Shown: piece by piece, positions 33,845 to 42,705 of the stretch
Layout: each line of letters opens with the position of its first letter
Numbering within the stretch: position 1 is the stretch's first letter
Origin: Marinilabiliaceae bacterium
GTDB taxonomy: Bacteria > Bacteroidota > Bacteroidia > Bacteroidales > Marinilabiliaceae
Assembly (NCBI GenBank): GCA_016933045.1
Contig: JAFGBR010000011.1
Coordinates: 1 to 58,869, forward strand
DNA length: 58,869 nucleotides
Reading direction: 5' to 3'
Position numbers and translations under genes: made by a program
The notes under the pieces: model-generated
Seen by the model: the letters and a program-made list of their open reading frames with translations, nothing else
Database searches by the model: none
Told to the model about the DNA's origin: nothing

Positions 33845-36688
33845 TTATTTGTCTATAATTGTTAGTTCCGTTAATGTTACCGGCCCAAATAAACCCGACT
33901 CTTCAGGAGTCCAGTTTGCTGCCGAAAAATAACCATCATTACCTTTATCTTTAACTATACGTGTTTGGAAATTAGTATTATAGAATTTTCGCCATTCAAT
34001 GTTGTTACGATCCATATATGCAATGCGATTGGCCATACTATTTGTAACGGTTATTGATAGTTTGTTTTCGGGTAAAAGTAAATTAGAATCGAGTATGACT
34101 TTATAATCAGGTCCGATTAGTTTTGCTAATAATTTACCATTTAAATATACATCGGCATATTCACAAACTTTGCCAAGACTGAGCTCCAGTTTATCACTTT
34201 TCAATTCCGGGTTTTTAAATGACAGCTCATATTTGGCGGTTCCTGAAAAGTTTTTGTAACTATCGCCTTCAAACTCTGTCCACGAGGATAATTTTCGTGT
34301 TGTGGTTGAATTAGGAGTAACGGGACCTCCTTTTTCGAATGATATTTTCCAATTACCTTTTAATTCTTTTGAGTTTTCATTTGTTGAATAAAAATTATAT
34401 TTATCGCCTTCAATAGCTGTGTTACTTCCAATAATCAGTAGCGTTTCGTTCGGTTTAATTGAAAGATAGATTTCTGAGCCATGTTTCGATTCGTTTTTAA
34501 TTTTAATAATTCCTTTTTCATTAGTCATTGGATTTAAAGCAGCTGCATAGTTAAATGAATGAGAAAGAGTAATATTTTTTTCGATCAATTCGTTGCTGTG
34601 ATTTGTGATGAAATAGAAGTAGTTATCATCGATTTTACGACGGATAAATTGTAAATGATTGTCAGTCATGGTTTCGCGTGATACTTTTGCAGCATTCATT
34701 AACTGTAACAAATTTGTGCCAATTATTATTTTACCGTTTCCAATATTTGCGATTTGGGTGCTATCATTTTTATTATTCTGAAATAGAAGATCTTCTTTTA
34801 AGAATTGTAATTGATCGGTTAGCTGTTGTAAATTACCAAATCCCGATAGTTGAGGTAGCTTGTTCTGTATTAAAATAGTTGCGCCACTACCTGCCAGTTT
34901 TATTAAATATTGAAGAGTTTTTGCTGGCATAAAACTGGTTTGTGGAACTAAAATAGTTTGATACGCGGCATTATTTGATTTAATAATATTGCCTTCGCAT
35001 ATTAGGTTTGATATTTGTTTATCTGATATATAATCCCAGCTATAGCCTTTTTCAACCATTTCTTCGGCAATTTGTTTTACCGACCAGTTTTCGGGCATTT
35101 TTCTGTATCCGTTAAAATGGGGCATTGATAATGATTTGGTATCAGACCATGCATCGTAAATTGGAAAATATAAAAGCACATCGTTATCGGGTACTCCTTT
35201 TTGTAAAAATGATTGACAGTGAGCTATGTAATTATTTAAGACTGAAAAATCATTCCAAAAGGTGTTGTTAGGGTTGAAGTGAACAGCAGCATAAAAAAGC
35301 CAACCGGGCCATGCAGCATTTTTTGGCGAATAGCTTGTTCCATGATAAAAAATATGGTTAACGCCTCCAAGCATTAAGAGGTCAAGGGCATGTTTTGCAT
35401 CACTTAGTGTTGATTTAAAATGTTGGTTGAGCCATGTTGCCGACTCAGATGCAGTGAGCTGTTTGCCAGTTGCATGAGCTGCCGATGAAGCAAATTTTAT
35501 TGATGGTATGTGTTCTCCTTCAATTTCGGGAATATCAGTTGCCGCATACAAATCGAGAATATTTGCAGGCGATCCGTGAGCCTGATTTCGGATAATTTTC
35601 CCCTGTTTATTTGCCCATTTGTGCCATTCTTGTGTGTAGTTTTCAAGTAATAAATCGGATATAGTTTCGCGATAGTCGCACAGTACCCGCATGTTTGTGT
35701 CGGGTTCCATTTTGCCCAGTAAGGCAGGAATAAAAGGTTTTAAATCATATCCTCGTCGTTGTTGAAATTCGCTAAAAAAATTGGGAGTCCAATTTGCTTC
35801 ACCTCGTGCATCGTCAACTTCGTATGAGTCGTTAAAATAACCACGAAGATTGGTTAGGTTCATATTTTTGAATTTCTCATCGAAGAAGGATAGATATCTT
35901 TCAGTAGCTTGTTTTGAAAAATGGTCAATTACATCGCCTTCGCCTCCGGGGCCGGCACGTTCAACCATTTTACCATGCCATCCCTGGAATAGTGCGTAAA
36001 TAGTCCAATTGCCTTCGGGTGCTGTCCAGTTAAGGGTTCCGTCATTATTTATATGTGAAATGAGGTCAGTCGATATACCTTTATCAGAATAAGCTATTAG
36101 AGCAATTAAAGGTAATTTTTTTTCGAAACGAACCTGATCGAGAGCTTTTGCCTGCAAATCGGTTGTTTTGCTAATTGGCTCTTTTAACTCTTTCCAGTTG
36201 GGTTTTAATGGACCAGCCAGACGTAATAGCGGTTTTTGTGTCAATGAAATGGGTTCATCAAGTTTTTGTCCGCTTTTTAGTGAATAGGTTTTTATTTCAA
36301 GCGTTTTACAGGCATCTTCGGGAGTAACCCATGGACCTCCAAAAGGCCAGCCCGAAGCATTAGCCAAATCAATTCCTAAATTAAGCCGTCCTGCTTCGTT
36401 AAGAGTATGTTGAAACACCTCGCACCAACGCGGCGATAAGTAGTTGATGAATTTATCTTCTTCACCTCTTACGCCATAAATAGCAGTGATCTCCATTCCT
36501 CCAAGGCCTGCTTCTTTGTACTGTTCCATTAGAAGAGTCAGATCTTTTTCATTAACGGCACTTCCCATCCACCACCAGCGGGTCCAGGGTTTGTTTATTT
36601 GGGTTATTTCGGGCCATTCAACTAGTTGTTGAGCCATTAACGATGAAGTTAATAGCATGCTGATTAATATAATCAATAGTTTTCTCAT
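33845..36688 (-). CDS. GH106-type glycoside hydrolase (putative alpha-L-rhamnosidase)
   Basis: 947 aa with a signal peptide cleaved after LMAQ (residue 20). The mature N terminus has PWTRWWWMGSAVNEKDL and GLGGMEITAIYG, characteristic of the GH106 catalytic barrel; further pieces are NASGWPFGGPW, YFNDSYEVDDARGEANWT and GEHIPSIKF. The C-terminal 250 residues look like a beta-sandwich carbohydrate-binding domain (YADVYLNGKLLAKLIGPDY). GH106 members remove L-rhamnose from pectin (rhamnogalacturonan) or plant and bacterial glycans. I have not located the catalytic Glu pair with certainty. Second gene of an operon with the SASA esterase 38 bases upstream; likely periplasmic. Confidence 0.85.
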   Translation of the reverse strand: MRKLLIILISMLLTSSLMAQQLVEWPEITQINKPWTRWWWMGSAVNEKDLTLLMEQYKEAGLGGMEITAIYGVRGEEDKFINYLSPRWCEVFQHTLNEAGRLNLGIDLANASGWPFGGPWVTPEDACKTLEIKTYSLKSGQKLDEPISLTQKPLLRLAGPLKPNWKELKEPISKTTDLQAKALDQVRFEKKLPLIALIAYSDKGISTDLISHINNDGTLNWTAPEGNWTIYALFQGWHGKMVERAGPGGEGDVIDHFSKQATERYLSFFDEKFKNMNLTNLRGYFNDSYEVDDARGEANWTPNFFSEFQQRRGYDLKPFIPALLGKMEPDTNMRVLCDYRETISDLLLENYTQEWHKWANKQGKIIRNQAHGSPANILDLYAATDIPEIEGEHIPSIKFASSAAHATGKQLTASESATWLNQHFKSTLSDAKHALDLLMLGGVNHIFYHGTSYSPKNAAWPGWLFYAAVHFNPNNTFWNDFSVLNNYIAHCQSFLQKGVPDNDVLLYFPIYDAWSDTKSLSMPHFNGYRKMPENWSVKQIAEEMVEKGYSWDYISDKQISNLICEGNIIKSNNAAYQTILVPQTSFMPAKTLQYLIKLAGSGATILIQNKLPQLSGFGNLQQLTDQLQFLKEDLLFQNNKNDSTQIANIGNGKIIIGTNLLQLMNAAKVSRETMTDNHLQFIRRKIDDNYFYFITNHSNELIEKNITLSHSFNYAAALNPMTNEKGIIKIKNESKHGSEIYLSIKPNETLLIIGSNTAIEGDKYNFYSTNENSKELKGNWKISFEKGGPVTPNSTTTRKLSSWTEFEGDSYKNFSGTAKYELSFKNPELKSDKLELSLGKVCEYADVYLNGKLLAKLIGPDYKVILDSNLLLPENKLSITVTNSMANRIAYMDRNNIEWRKFYNTNFQTRIVKDKGNDGYFSAANWTPEESGLFGPVTLTELTIIDK

Positions 36689-36726
36689 ATTATTAAATTT
36701 GAGTAATAATTGTTAATTAACTATTT

Positions 36727-38280
36727 CTAGTTTTTTCCATAAGTTTTTCCCGGCCAGTCATCGGTACGGAAAGGAGAAGCCGGTAGTCCGTTTTTGTTGA
36801 AAAAGTTATGCATGGGAACATGTTCCCATCCAAAACGAACGGCAACGGGATTTTTCACTTCATTGCTCCATACTACTACTTCGTTGTCTTCTATTATGGC
36901 ATTTGCAGTAACAAACTTTTTATCGATGCCACAAATGGTGAAATGGGTTAATGAATCGCCTTTGCATATCAAGCCATCGCCAACAAAGTCGAACTGGCAA
37001 CGAATCTTATTCCCGTCAATTTTCATTCCTTTATATAATGGGCCCGAATAAACAAATCCTTTTTGTTTATAAGTTTTAGCAAGAGCCCAAAGCGATAATC
37101 GATATCCAACAATTTGTTTATTGGTTGGATGGATATTAACTGTATCTCCGGCATCGGTAGTAACGGCTATTCCTGTATTTTTCACCTTGCGGTATGTGAG
37201 TAACTGAGACTCTCTGATTTCGGGGTTTTGGCTGCGATGAGGAGCTATCTGTACAAAATAAAATGGGAAATCACCCTGGCTAAAATCAGTTCTCCAATTG
37301 TTAATCATTGCAGGGAAAAGAGTTCGGTACTGCCATGCCATTTGGGCATTATTTTCGCCCTGATACCAGATAGCACCTTTAATTCGGTAATTTAAAAGAG
37401 GGGCAATCATTGCGTTGTAAATTAGATAGGGAGCTTTATGACTTCCTTTCATTAATGGGGCTCGAGGAGCACTTTGTGCTTCTTTACCTGTAATGGAGTT
37501 ATCGTCAACTCCTTTTTTCCAAGTATCTAATCGTTTTTTATAATCGTTGCGAATGGAATCGTTATGATCAACAATAAACTGGTAGCGATCAATAATTTTT
37601 GTTAAGCCTGTATCAGCTTCCAAAATATCTTTTCGAGTCCAGGCTTCGGCTGGGGTTCCACCCCACGAAGTGTTTAATAGTCCAATGGGTACATTTAGTT
37701 TTTTATGTAATTCACGGCCAAAGAAATAAGCAACTGCCGAAAAACCACCAACTGTATCGGGCGAACATACTAACCATGAACCTTTCACATCGGAAAGTAT
37801 AGAATCTGATGTTTTTCGATCAACAGTAAACATTCTTATTTTCGGATAATTAGCATTTGCAATTTCTTCTTCGTAGTTATCGACCCCTGTACGCCAGTCT
37901 TTTGAGCCACCGTATTTACCAACCATAAGGTGCATATTCGACTGACCCGAACAGAGCCATACTTCTCCAATCATTACATTTTCGATATCTATTGTATTGT
38001 TTCCCTTTATTTTTATTGTATATGGACCGCCGGCTTTGGGGGTTTTAATGTTAAGGCTCCATTTGCCATCGGGAGTAGTAATGGTTGAATATTTTTTTTT
38101 AGTCCAACTTGGTAATATAATAATACTTTCGTTGGCATCGGCCCATCCCCAAACGGTAATTTTTTCAAGCTGCTGTAATACCATATTATTACTAACCAAT
38201 GCAGGTAATTTTATATTGGCCTGGATATTAAATGTTAGAGTAAATAAGGGTATAAGTAATAAATAAGTAATTTTTCTCAT
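36727..38280 (-). CDS. SGNH-type sialate O-acetylesterase-like carbohydrate esterase
   Basis: 517 aa with a signal peptide (residues 1-21). The SASA-family catalytic signature is present: CSGQSNMHLMVGK (nucleophile Ser in GQSNM about residue 115), GGTPAEAWTR, WYQGENNA and a C-terminal D-x-x-NIHP (GDTVNIHPTNKQIVGYRL) supplying Asp/His. These periplasmic enzymes remove acetyl groups from sialic acids or, in many Bacteroidota loci, from plant polysaccharides. Paired with a GH106-type enzyme, acetylated pectin is the more likely target here (inference). First gene of the two-gene unit; divergent from GH97 with 109 bases between them. Confidence 0.88.
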   Translation of the reverse strand: MRKITYLLLIPLFTLTFNIQANIKLPALVSNNMVLQQLEKITVWGWADANESIIILPSWTKKKYSTITTPDGKWSLNIKTPKAGGPYTIKIKGNNTIDIENVMIGEVWLCSGQSNMHLMVGKYGGSKDWRTGVDNYEEEIANANYPKIRMFTVDRKTSDSILSDVKGSWLVCSPDTVGGFSAVAYFFGRELHKKLNVPIGLLNTSWGGTPAEAWTRKDILEADTGLTKIIDRYQFIVDHNDSIRNDYKKRLDTWKKGVDDNSITGKEAQSAPRAPLMKGSHKAPYLIYNAMIAPLLNYRIKGAIWYQGENNAQMAWQYRTLFPAMINNWRTDFSQGDFPFYFVQIAPHRSQNPEIRESQLLTYRKVKNTGIAVTTDAGDTVNIHPTNKQIVGYRLSLWALAKTYKQKGFVYSGPLYKGMKIDGNKIRCQFDFVGDGLICKGDSLTHFTICGIDKKFVTANAIIEDNEVVVWSNEVKNPVAVRFGWEHVPMHNFFNKNGLPASPFRTDDWPGKTYGKN

Positions 38281-38389
38281 TTGTAGTAATTTATTAATAG
38301 TAGTTTGCTGTTTTATAATAGAGTGAATATTTGTTAAATTTGATCAAAAATAATAGTTTCATTTAACACAACACAAAATAATCTATTCT

Positions 38390-40348
38390 ATGAAAATATC
38401 AAGAGGTTTTACAAATGCTTTTCTTTTTTTTGCAATAGCTGCTTTCTTTTTTTTGAGTTCATGCAAACAAGATGTTAATACCGGGTTTGAAAGTGAAAAT
38501 GGAAGAATACAACTTAATGTTGAAGTGACAGAATCAGGACAACCATTATACTCCATTTTATTCGATGGAAAAAATGTGTTAAACAAATCGAAGTTGGGTT
38601 TAGTGATGAATGATATCGATTTTTCTTCGGGTTTGAAGTTGGTTGAAGCATCTGAACCATTGATTGTTAAAGATAAGTATCAATTAAAGACAGGTAAAAA
38701 ATCGGATATTATATACAATGCATTAGAAAAGACTTACTCTTTTATCACAGCTAAAGGAGAGTCGATGGATGTTGTATTTCAATTGTCGGATAATGGAGTT
38801 GCATTTAGATATCAGTTTTCGGACGCTAGTGATAGTATAAAAATAGTAACATCTGAAGCAACATCTTATGTTTTTCCAGAATCTACTGTTTGCTGGTTAC
38901 AGCCAATGTCGGTTGCAAAAACCGGATGGTGTGAAACAAATCCGTCGTACGAAGAATATTACGAAAAAGAGATAAAGCCGGGTACACCATCGCCATTAAA
39001 GGCAGGCTGGGTTTATCCTTCACTTTTCAGGGTCGATTCGATTTATTTGTTGGTTTCAGAGACTGGGTTAGATCGTACATATTGCGGAACAAAATTGGTT
39101 CCGGGAACTGATAATAATGAATACAGAGTTGGTTTTCCTGATACTCGTGAGGCTTTTACAAACGGGAATGTTAATCCCGAAGTGACTTTGCCGTTTTCAA
39201 CTCCATGGCGTATTATTGCAATCGGATCGCTTGCCGATATCACTGAATCAACTTTAGGAACTGACCTTGCAAAACCCGAGCTCAAAGTTGATTTTTCGTA
39301 TGTAAAACCCGGAATTGCATCGTGGAGCTGGGCTTTATTAAAAGATAACTCGGTAAACTATGATGTTCAGAAACAGTTTATCGATTATGCTGCCGATATG
39401 AATTGGGCATATTGCTTAATAGATGTGAATTGGGATACACAAATAGGATATGAAAAAATTGCTGAACTTGCTGATTATGCAGACTCAAAAGATGTTGGAC
39501 TTATTTTATGGTATAACTCATCGGGCGATTGGAATTCAACAACCTATCACCCCAAAAGCAAATTATTAACCAGAGAGGCGCGTGAGGAAGAGTTTGACAG
39601 GATTAAACATATGGGTATTAAAGGGATAAAAGTTGACTTTTTTGGTGGCGATGGTCAATCGATGATCAACTATTATCTCGATATTTTTGAAGATGCTTCA
39701 CGCTATGGGTTAATGGTAAACTGTCATGGAGCTACTTTGCCTCGTGGATGGCAACGAACATATCCAAATGTTGTAACGATGGAATCAATAAGGGGATTTG
39801 AGTTTTTAACTTTTGAACAGGCTAATGCAAATCACGGACCATCGCATTGCGCTTTATTGCCTTTTACCCGAAATGTATTTGATCCCATGGATTTTACACC
39901 TATGTGTTTGTATAAAATACCAAACATTAATCGTTTAACAACCAGTGCATTTGAATTAGCTTTGCCAACATTGTTCACCTCGGGGGTTCAACATATTGCT
40001 GAAACACCCGAAGGGATGAATACTGTACCCGATTATGTAAAAAGCTATTTGCAACATCTGCCTACAAAGTGGATTCAATCGAAACTGATTGAAGGTGAAC
40101 CCGCGAAATTAGCTATTATGGCTCGTGAAGCCGATGATGGCTGGTATATCTCAGGTATAAATGGTGAAAAAACTGTAAAAAATGTTTCTGTCGATTTATC
40201 TTTTATTGATGATTTGAAAGGGATGATGATTACCGATGGAGAGGAAGAACTTTCGTTTGTGAAAAATGATATTGACTTGTCGAAAGGAAAAAAATTATCG
40301 GTTCAGATAAAAGAGTATGGAGGGTTTGTGATTTATTTTGAAAAATAG
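38390..40348 (+). CDS. glycoside hydrolase family 97 lipoprotein, probably retaining alpha-galactosidase type
   Basis: 652 aa, lipoprotein leader with lipobox LSSC about residue 25. The GH97 layout is complete: an N-terminal beta-sandwich (about 30-280), a (beta/alpha)8 barrel with WSWALLKDNS, LIDVNWDTQIGYEKI and IKVDFFGGDGQSM, and a small C-terminal domain. GH97 has inverting (SusB-like, Glu) and retaining (Asp nucleophile) branches; Asp416 in the KVDF motif fits the retaining branch, whose known member is an alpha-galactosidase. Total length is also close to that branch. Divergent from the SASA-GH106 pair, so probably part of the same glycan response, though no SusC/SusD or regulator lies within the window. 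Confidence 0.92.
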   Translation: MKISRGFTNAFLFFAIAAFFFLSSCKQDVNTGFESENGRIQLNVEVTESGQPLYSILFDGKNVLNKSKLGLVMNDIDFSSGLKLVEASEPLIVKDKYQLKTGKKSDIIYNALEKTYSFITAKGESMDVVFQLSDNGVAFRYQFSDASDSIKIVTSEATSYVFPESTVCWLQPMSVAKTGWCETNPSYEEYYEKEIKPGTPSPLKAGWVYPSLFRVDSIYLLVSETGLDRTYCGTKLVPGTDNNEYRVGFPDTREAFTNGNVNPEVTLPFSTPWRIIAIGSLADITESTLGTDLAKPELKVDFSYVKPGIASWSWALLKDNSVNYDVQKQFIDYAADMNWAYCLIDVNWDTQIGYEKIAELADYADSKDVGLILWYNSSGDWNSTTYHPKSKLLTREAREEEFDRIKHMGIKGIKVDFFGGDGQSMINYYLDIFEDASRYGLMVNCHGATLPRGWQRTYPNVVTMESIRGFEFLTFEQANANHGPSHCALLPFTRNVFDPMDFTPMCLYKIPNINRLTTSAFELALPTLFTSGVQHIAETPEGMNTVPDYVKSYLQHLPTKWIQSKLIEGEPAKLAIMAREADDGWYISGINGEKTVKNVSVDLSFIDDLKGMMITDGEEELSFVKNDIDLSKGKKLSVQIKEYGGFVIYFEK

Positions 40349-40478
40349 GGTATTTTGTAATAATTATTTTTTTTAAGCATAATAACGTTTCAATTGAAGA
40401 ATTTGGTTTATAATTGATTGTATTTTATATTGTTTCCTATTTTTAATTAATATGTAATTAACCATAAAACTAACATAT

Positions 40479-40871
40479 ATGAATAGACTAGTCGGTATAT
40501 TTTTTATTCTTTCGCTTATTATGTTTTCATGTGGGGGAAATAAAACAGATCAGAAAGGATCTGAAGAGATAACAACTGAGGCTCAAGATGAATCATCTTC
40601 GCTTGAAAAAGCAAAAGATTGTGATGAATTTATTGATCAGTATGAAAAATGGATGGATAACTATTTAATATTGGTAGAGAAATACATGAAAAACCCAATG
40701 GATCAGGTTTTGTCGCAAGAGTATCTGAAACTGGCTCAAGAAGCTTCGAATTGGGCGCAGCAATGGTCAACTGGTTTTGCAATGTGTGCTGCAAATGAAA
40801 AATACGAAGAGCGATTTGAAGCAATAGCCCAAAAAGCAGAAAAAAAGATGAAGGAATTAGGGCTTGAGTAA
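40479..40871 (+). CDS. small helical lipoprotein
   Basis: 130 aa with a lipobox (IMFSC) at residues 14-18, an acidic low-complexity linker (about 25-45) and a single helical domain with KDCDEFIDQYEKWMDNY and a second Cys in FAMCAANEKYEERF, so the two mature cysteines may form a disulfide. It resembles a small lipoprotein family widespread in Bacteroidota; I give no function. Closed by its own terminator. Confidence 0.78.
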   Translation: MNRLVGIFFILSLIMFSCGGNKTDQKGSEEITTEAQDESSSLEKAKDCDEFIDQYEKWMDNYLILVEKYMKNPMDQVLSQEYLKLAQEASNWAQQWSTGFAMCAANEKYEERFEAIAQKAEKKMKELGLE

Positions 40872-40894
40872 CATCAGGATTCAAGAATAAAAAG

Positions 40895-40929
40895 AAAAAA
40901 GTAGCTTGATAATTCAAACTGCTTTTTTT
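40895..40929 (+). terminator. Terminator of the small lipoprotein gene
   Basis: AAAAAAGTAGCTTGA pairs with TTCAAACTGCTTTTTT (two wobble pairs) around a 3-base loop and ends in a T run, 25 bases after the stop codon. Confidence 0.8.
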
Positions 40930-41010
40930 GTGCAAGTAATTTTAGAATTTATTTTATCGGTTACGGTTATTATACATTAGTTTTAGGTTTATTTTTAATG
41001 AAAAAGTATT

Positions 41011-42216
41011 ATGAGAAAGCGATGGATGATTTTTTTAATTTTTTTGGCGTTAATCATACAATTAGGAGCAGCACAGGAAGATAGTATAAATAAAAATATA
41101 GGGTATCAATTTACCACAATAAAGGAATTGCCTGTTACCACTGTGAAAGATCAGAACATGACGGGCACTTGCTGGTCGTTTTCAGGACTAGGTTTTATTG
41201 AAGCTGAAATGCTTCGAATGGGAAAACCGCATGTCGATTTATCGGAAATGTATATTGTTTGGCATACTTATTACGAAAAAGCTGTAAAAAAAGTGCGAAT
41301 GCACGGCGAAATAAATTTTTCGGCTGGAGGGGCATTTCACGATGTTACTAACATGATAAAAAAATATGGTATTGTGCCAAACAGTGTTTATGAAGGTTTG
41401 AATTATGGCGAAGAAAATCACGTTCATAGCGAGCTTGATAAAATGTTATCGGCTCAGGTAGGAGTTGTAATTGAAAATAGGAATAGAAAGTTAAGCACAG
41501 CTTGGCAAAACACAATAAAAGGAACCTTAAATGTTTATTTGGGCGAATTGCCAACTACTTTTAAATATGAAGGTAAAGAATATACACCACAATCATTTGC
41601 AACCAGTTATGTTGGCTTGAATCTAAGTGATTATGTTGAAATAGGATCGTATACACATCAACCATTTTATACCTCTTTTCCGCTTGAAATACCCGATAAC
41701 TGGATGTGGGAACCGATATACAATGTGCCACTTGCCGATTTTGAAGCAATTGTTGATTATGCCATTGAAAATGGATTTCCTGTTGCTTGGGCTGCCGATG
41801 TAAGTGAAAAAGGTTTTAGTTCGAAAACCCATGGCGTTGCAATAATACCCGATATTGACCGTAAGGAGATGTCGGATGCAGAAATAGCCAGATGGGAAAA
41901 AATGACAACTAAGGAAAAGGAAGATAGCTTATATACATTTAAAAAGCCGGGTAAAGAAAAGCTTATCACACAGCAATTGCGCCAGCAGGCATTCGATAAT
42001 TATCAGACTACCGACGATCATGGTATGCTAATTTACGGAACTGCAAAAGATCAGAATGGCAATTACTATTACATGGTAAAAAATTCGTGGGGCGATTATA
42101 ATAAATACGATGGTATGTTTTATGCTTCAAAACCTTATTATCTGTATAAATCTACAGGTATTATGGTTCATAAAGATGCTATACCAAAAGTAATCAGGAA
42201 AAAGTTAGGATTGTAA
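41011..42216 (+). CDS. exported C1B family cysteine aminopeptidase (PepC/bleomycin hydrolase-like)
   Basis: 401 aa with an N-terminal signal peptide cleaved about GAAQ (residue 22). The catalytic triad of papain-type C1B peptidases is complete: C54 in GTCWSFS, H337 in DDHGMLIYG and N358 in VKNSWG, with the oxyanion Gln in VKDQN just before. The family includes cytoplasmic PepC and bleomycin hydrolase; the signal peptide here points to a periplasmic or secreted form, which also exists in Bacteroidota. Likely role: trimming peptides for uptake. Confidence 0.92.
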   Translation: MRKRWMIFLIFLALIIQLGAAQEDSINKNIGYQFTTIKELPVTTVKDQNMTGTCWSFSGLGFIEAEMLRMGKPHVDLSEMYIVWHTYYEKAVKKVRMHGEINFSAGGAFHDVTNMIKKYGIVPNSVYEGLNYGEENHVHSELDKMLSAQVGVVIENRNRKLSTAWQNTIKGTLNVYLGELPTTFKYEGKEYTPQSFATSYVGLNLSDYVEIGSYTHQPFYTSFPLEIPDNWMWEPIYNVPLADFEAIVDYAIENGFPVAWAADVSEKGFSSKTHGVAIIPDIDRKEMSDAEIARWEKMTTKEKEDSLYTFKKPGKEKLITQQLRQQAFDNYQTTDDHGMLIYGTAKDQNGNYYYMVKNSWGDYNKYDGMFYASKPYYLYKSTGIMVHKDAIPKVIRKKLGL

Positions 42217-42243
42217 AAAGTGAGTAATAAATATTGTTTTAGA

Positions 42244-42699
42244 TTAATTACTAATCGCATTTGAGCTTTTATAATCAATAAGTTTGCAAAAAACATCATA
42301 TTCAATTTGCATGTTTAAAAGAGAGTATGCTTTTTGAATGGTTGAGCAGTATTTACTGTCATCTTTTGTTTGTTTAACAAAAAGGTGTGCAATTGCTGTT
42401 ATTAATGGCTGAGAAACCATCCAAACAATGCGTTTGTGGTTGTTTGGGAGGTATTCGGTGTTATATATTTCCGATAAATGAGGCAGATCTTTTATTGAAA
42501 AACTGTGTTTCGAATGTTTGTCGACAATGACCAGTAAATAGTGTATATTTGGGTAATGTTCATTAGTTTTATATGAATGATTTATCTCCTTCAAGTTTAA
42601 AGAAGTTAATTTTTCGGATTGTAGCCATACAATAGCAAAATTCAATTCCGGATACATTTTATAATCATTCTGTTTCATCCGTAAATAATTATACTGCAA
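42244..42699 (-). CDS. hypothetical protein downstream of dxs
   Basis: 151 aa, soluble, no signal peptide. The layout (a beta strand LNFAIVWLQSEKLTSLNLKEI, an extended NIHYLLVIVDKH strand, then helices) is faintly like the STAS/SpoIIAA-like proteins of Bacteroidota, but I do not recognise it with confidence. It starts six bases after the dxs stop and is surely cotranscribed. Alternative starts: Met8 (42678) and Met15. Confidence 0.65.
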   Translation of the reverse strand: MQYNYLRMKQNDYKMYPELNFAIVWLQSEKLTSLNLKEINHSYKTNEHYPNIHYLLVIVDKHSKHSFSIKDLPHLSEIYNTEYLPNNHKRIVWMVSQPLITAIAHLFVKQTKDDSKYCSTIQKAYSLLNMQIEYDVFCKLIDYKSSNAISN

Positions 42700-42705
42700 T
42701 AATAA

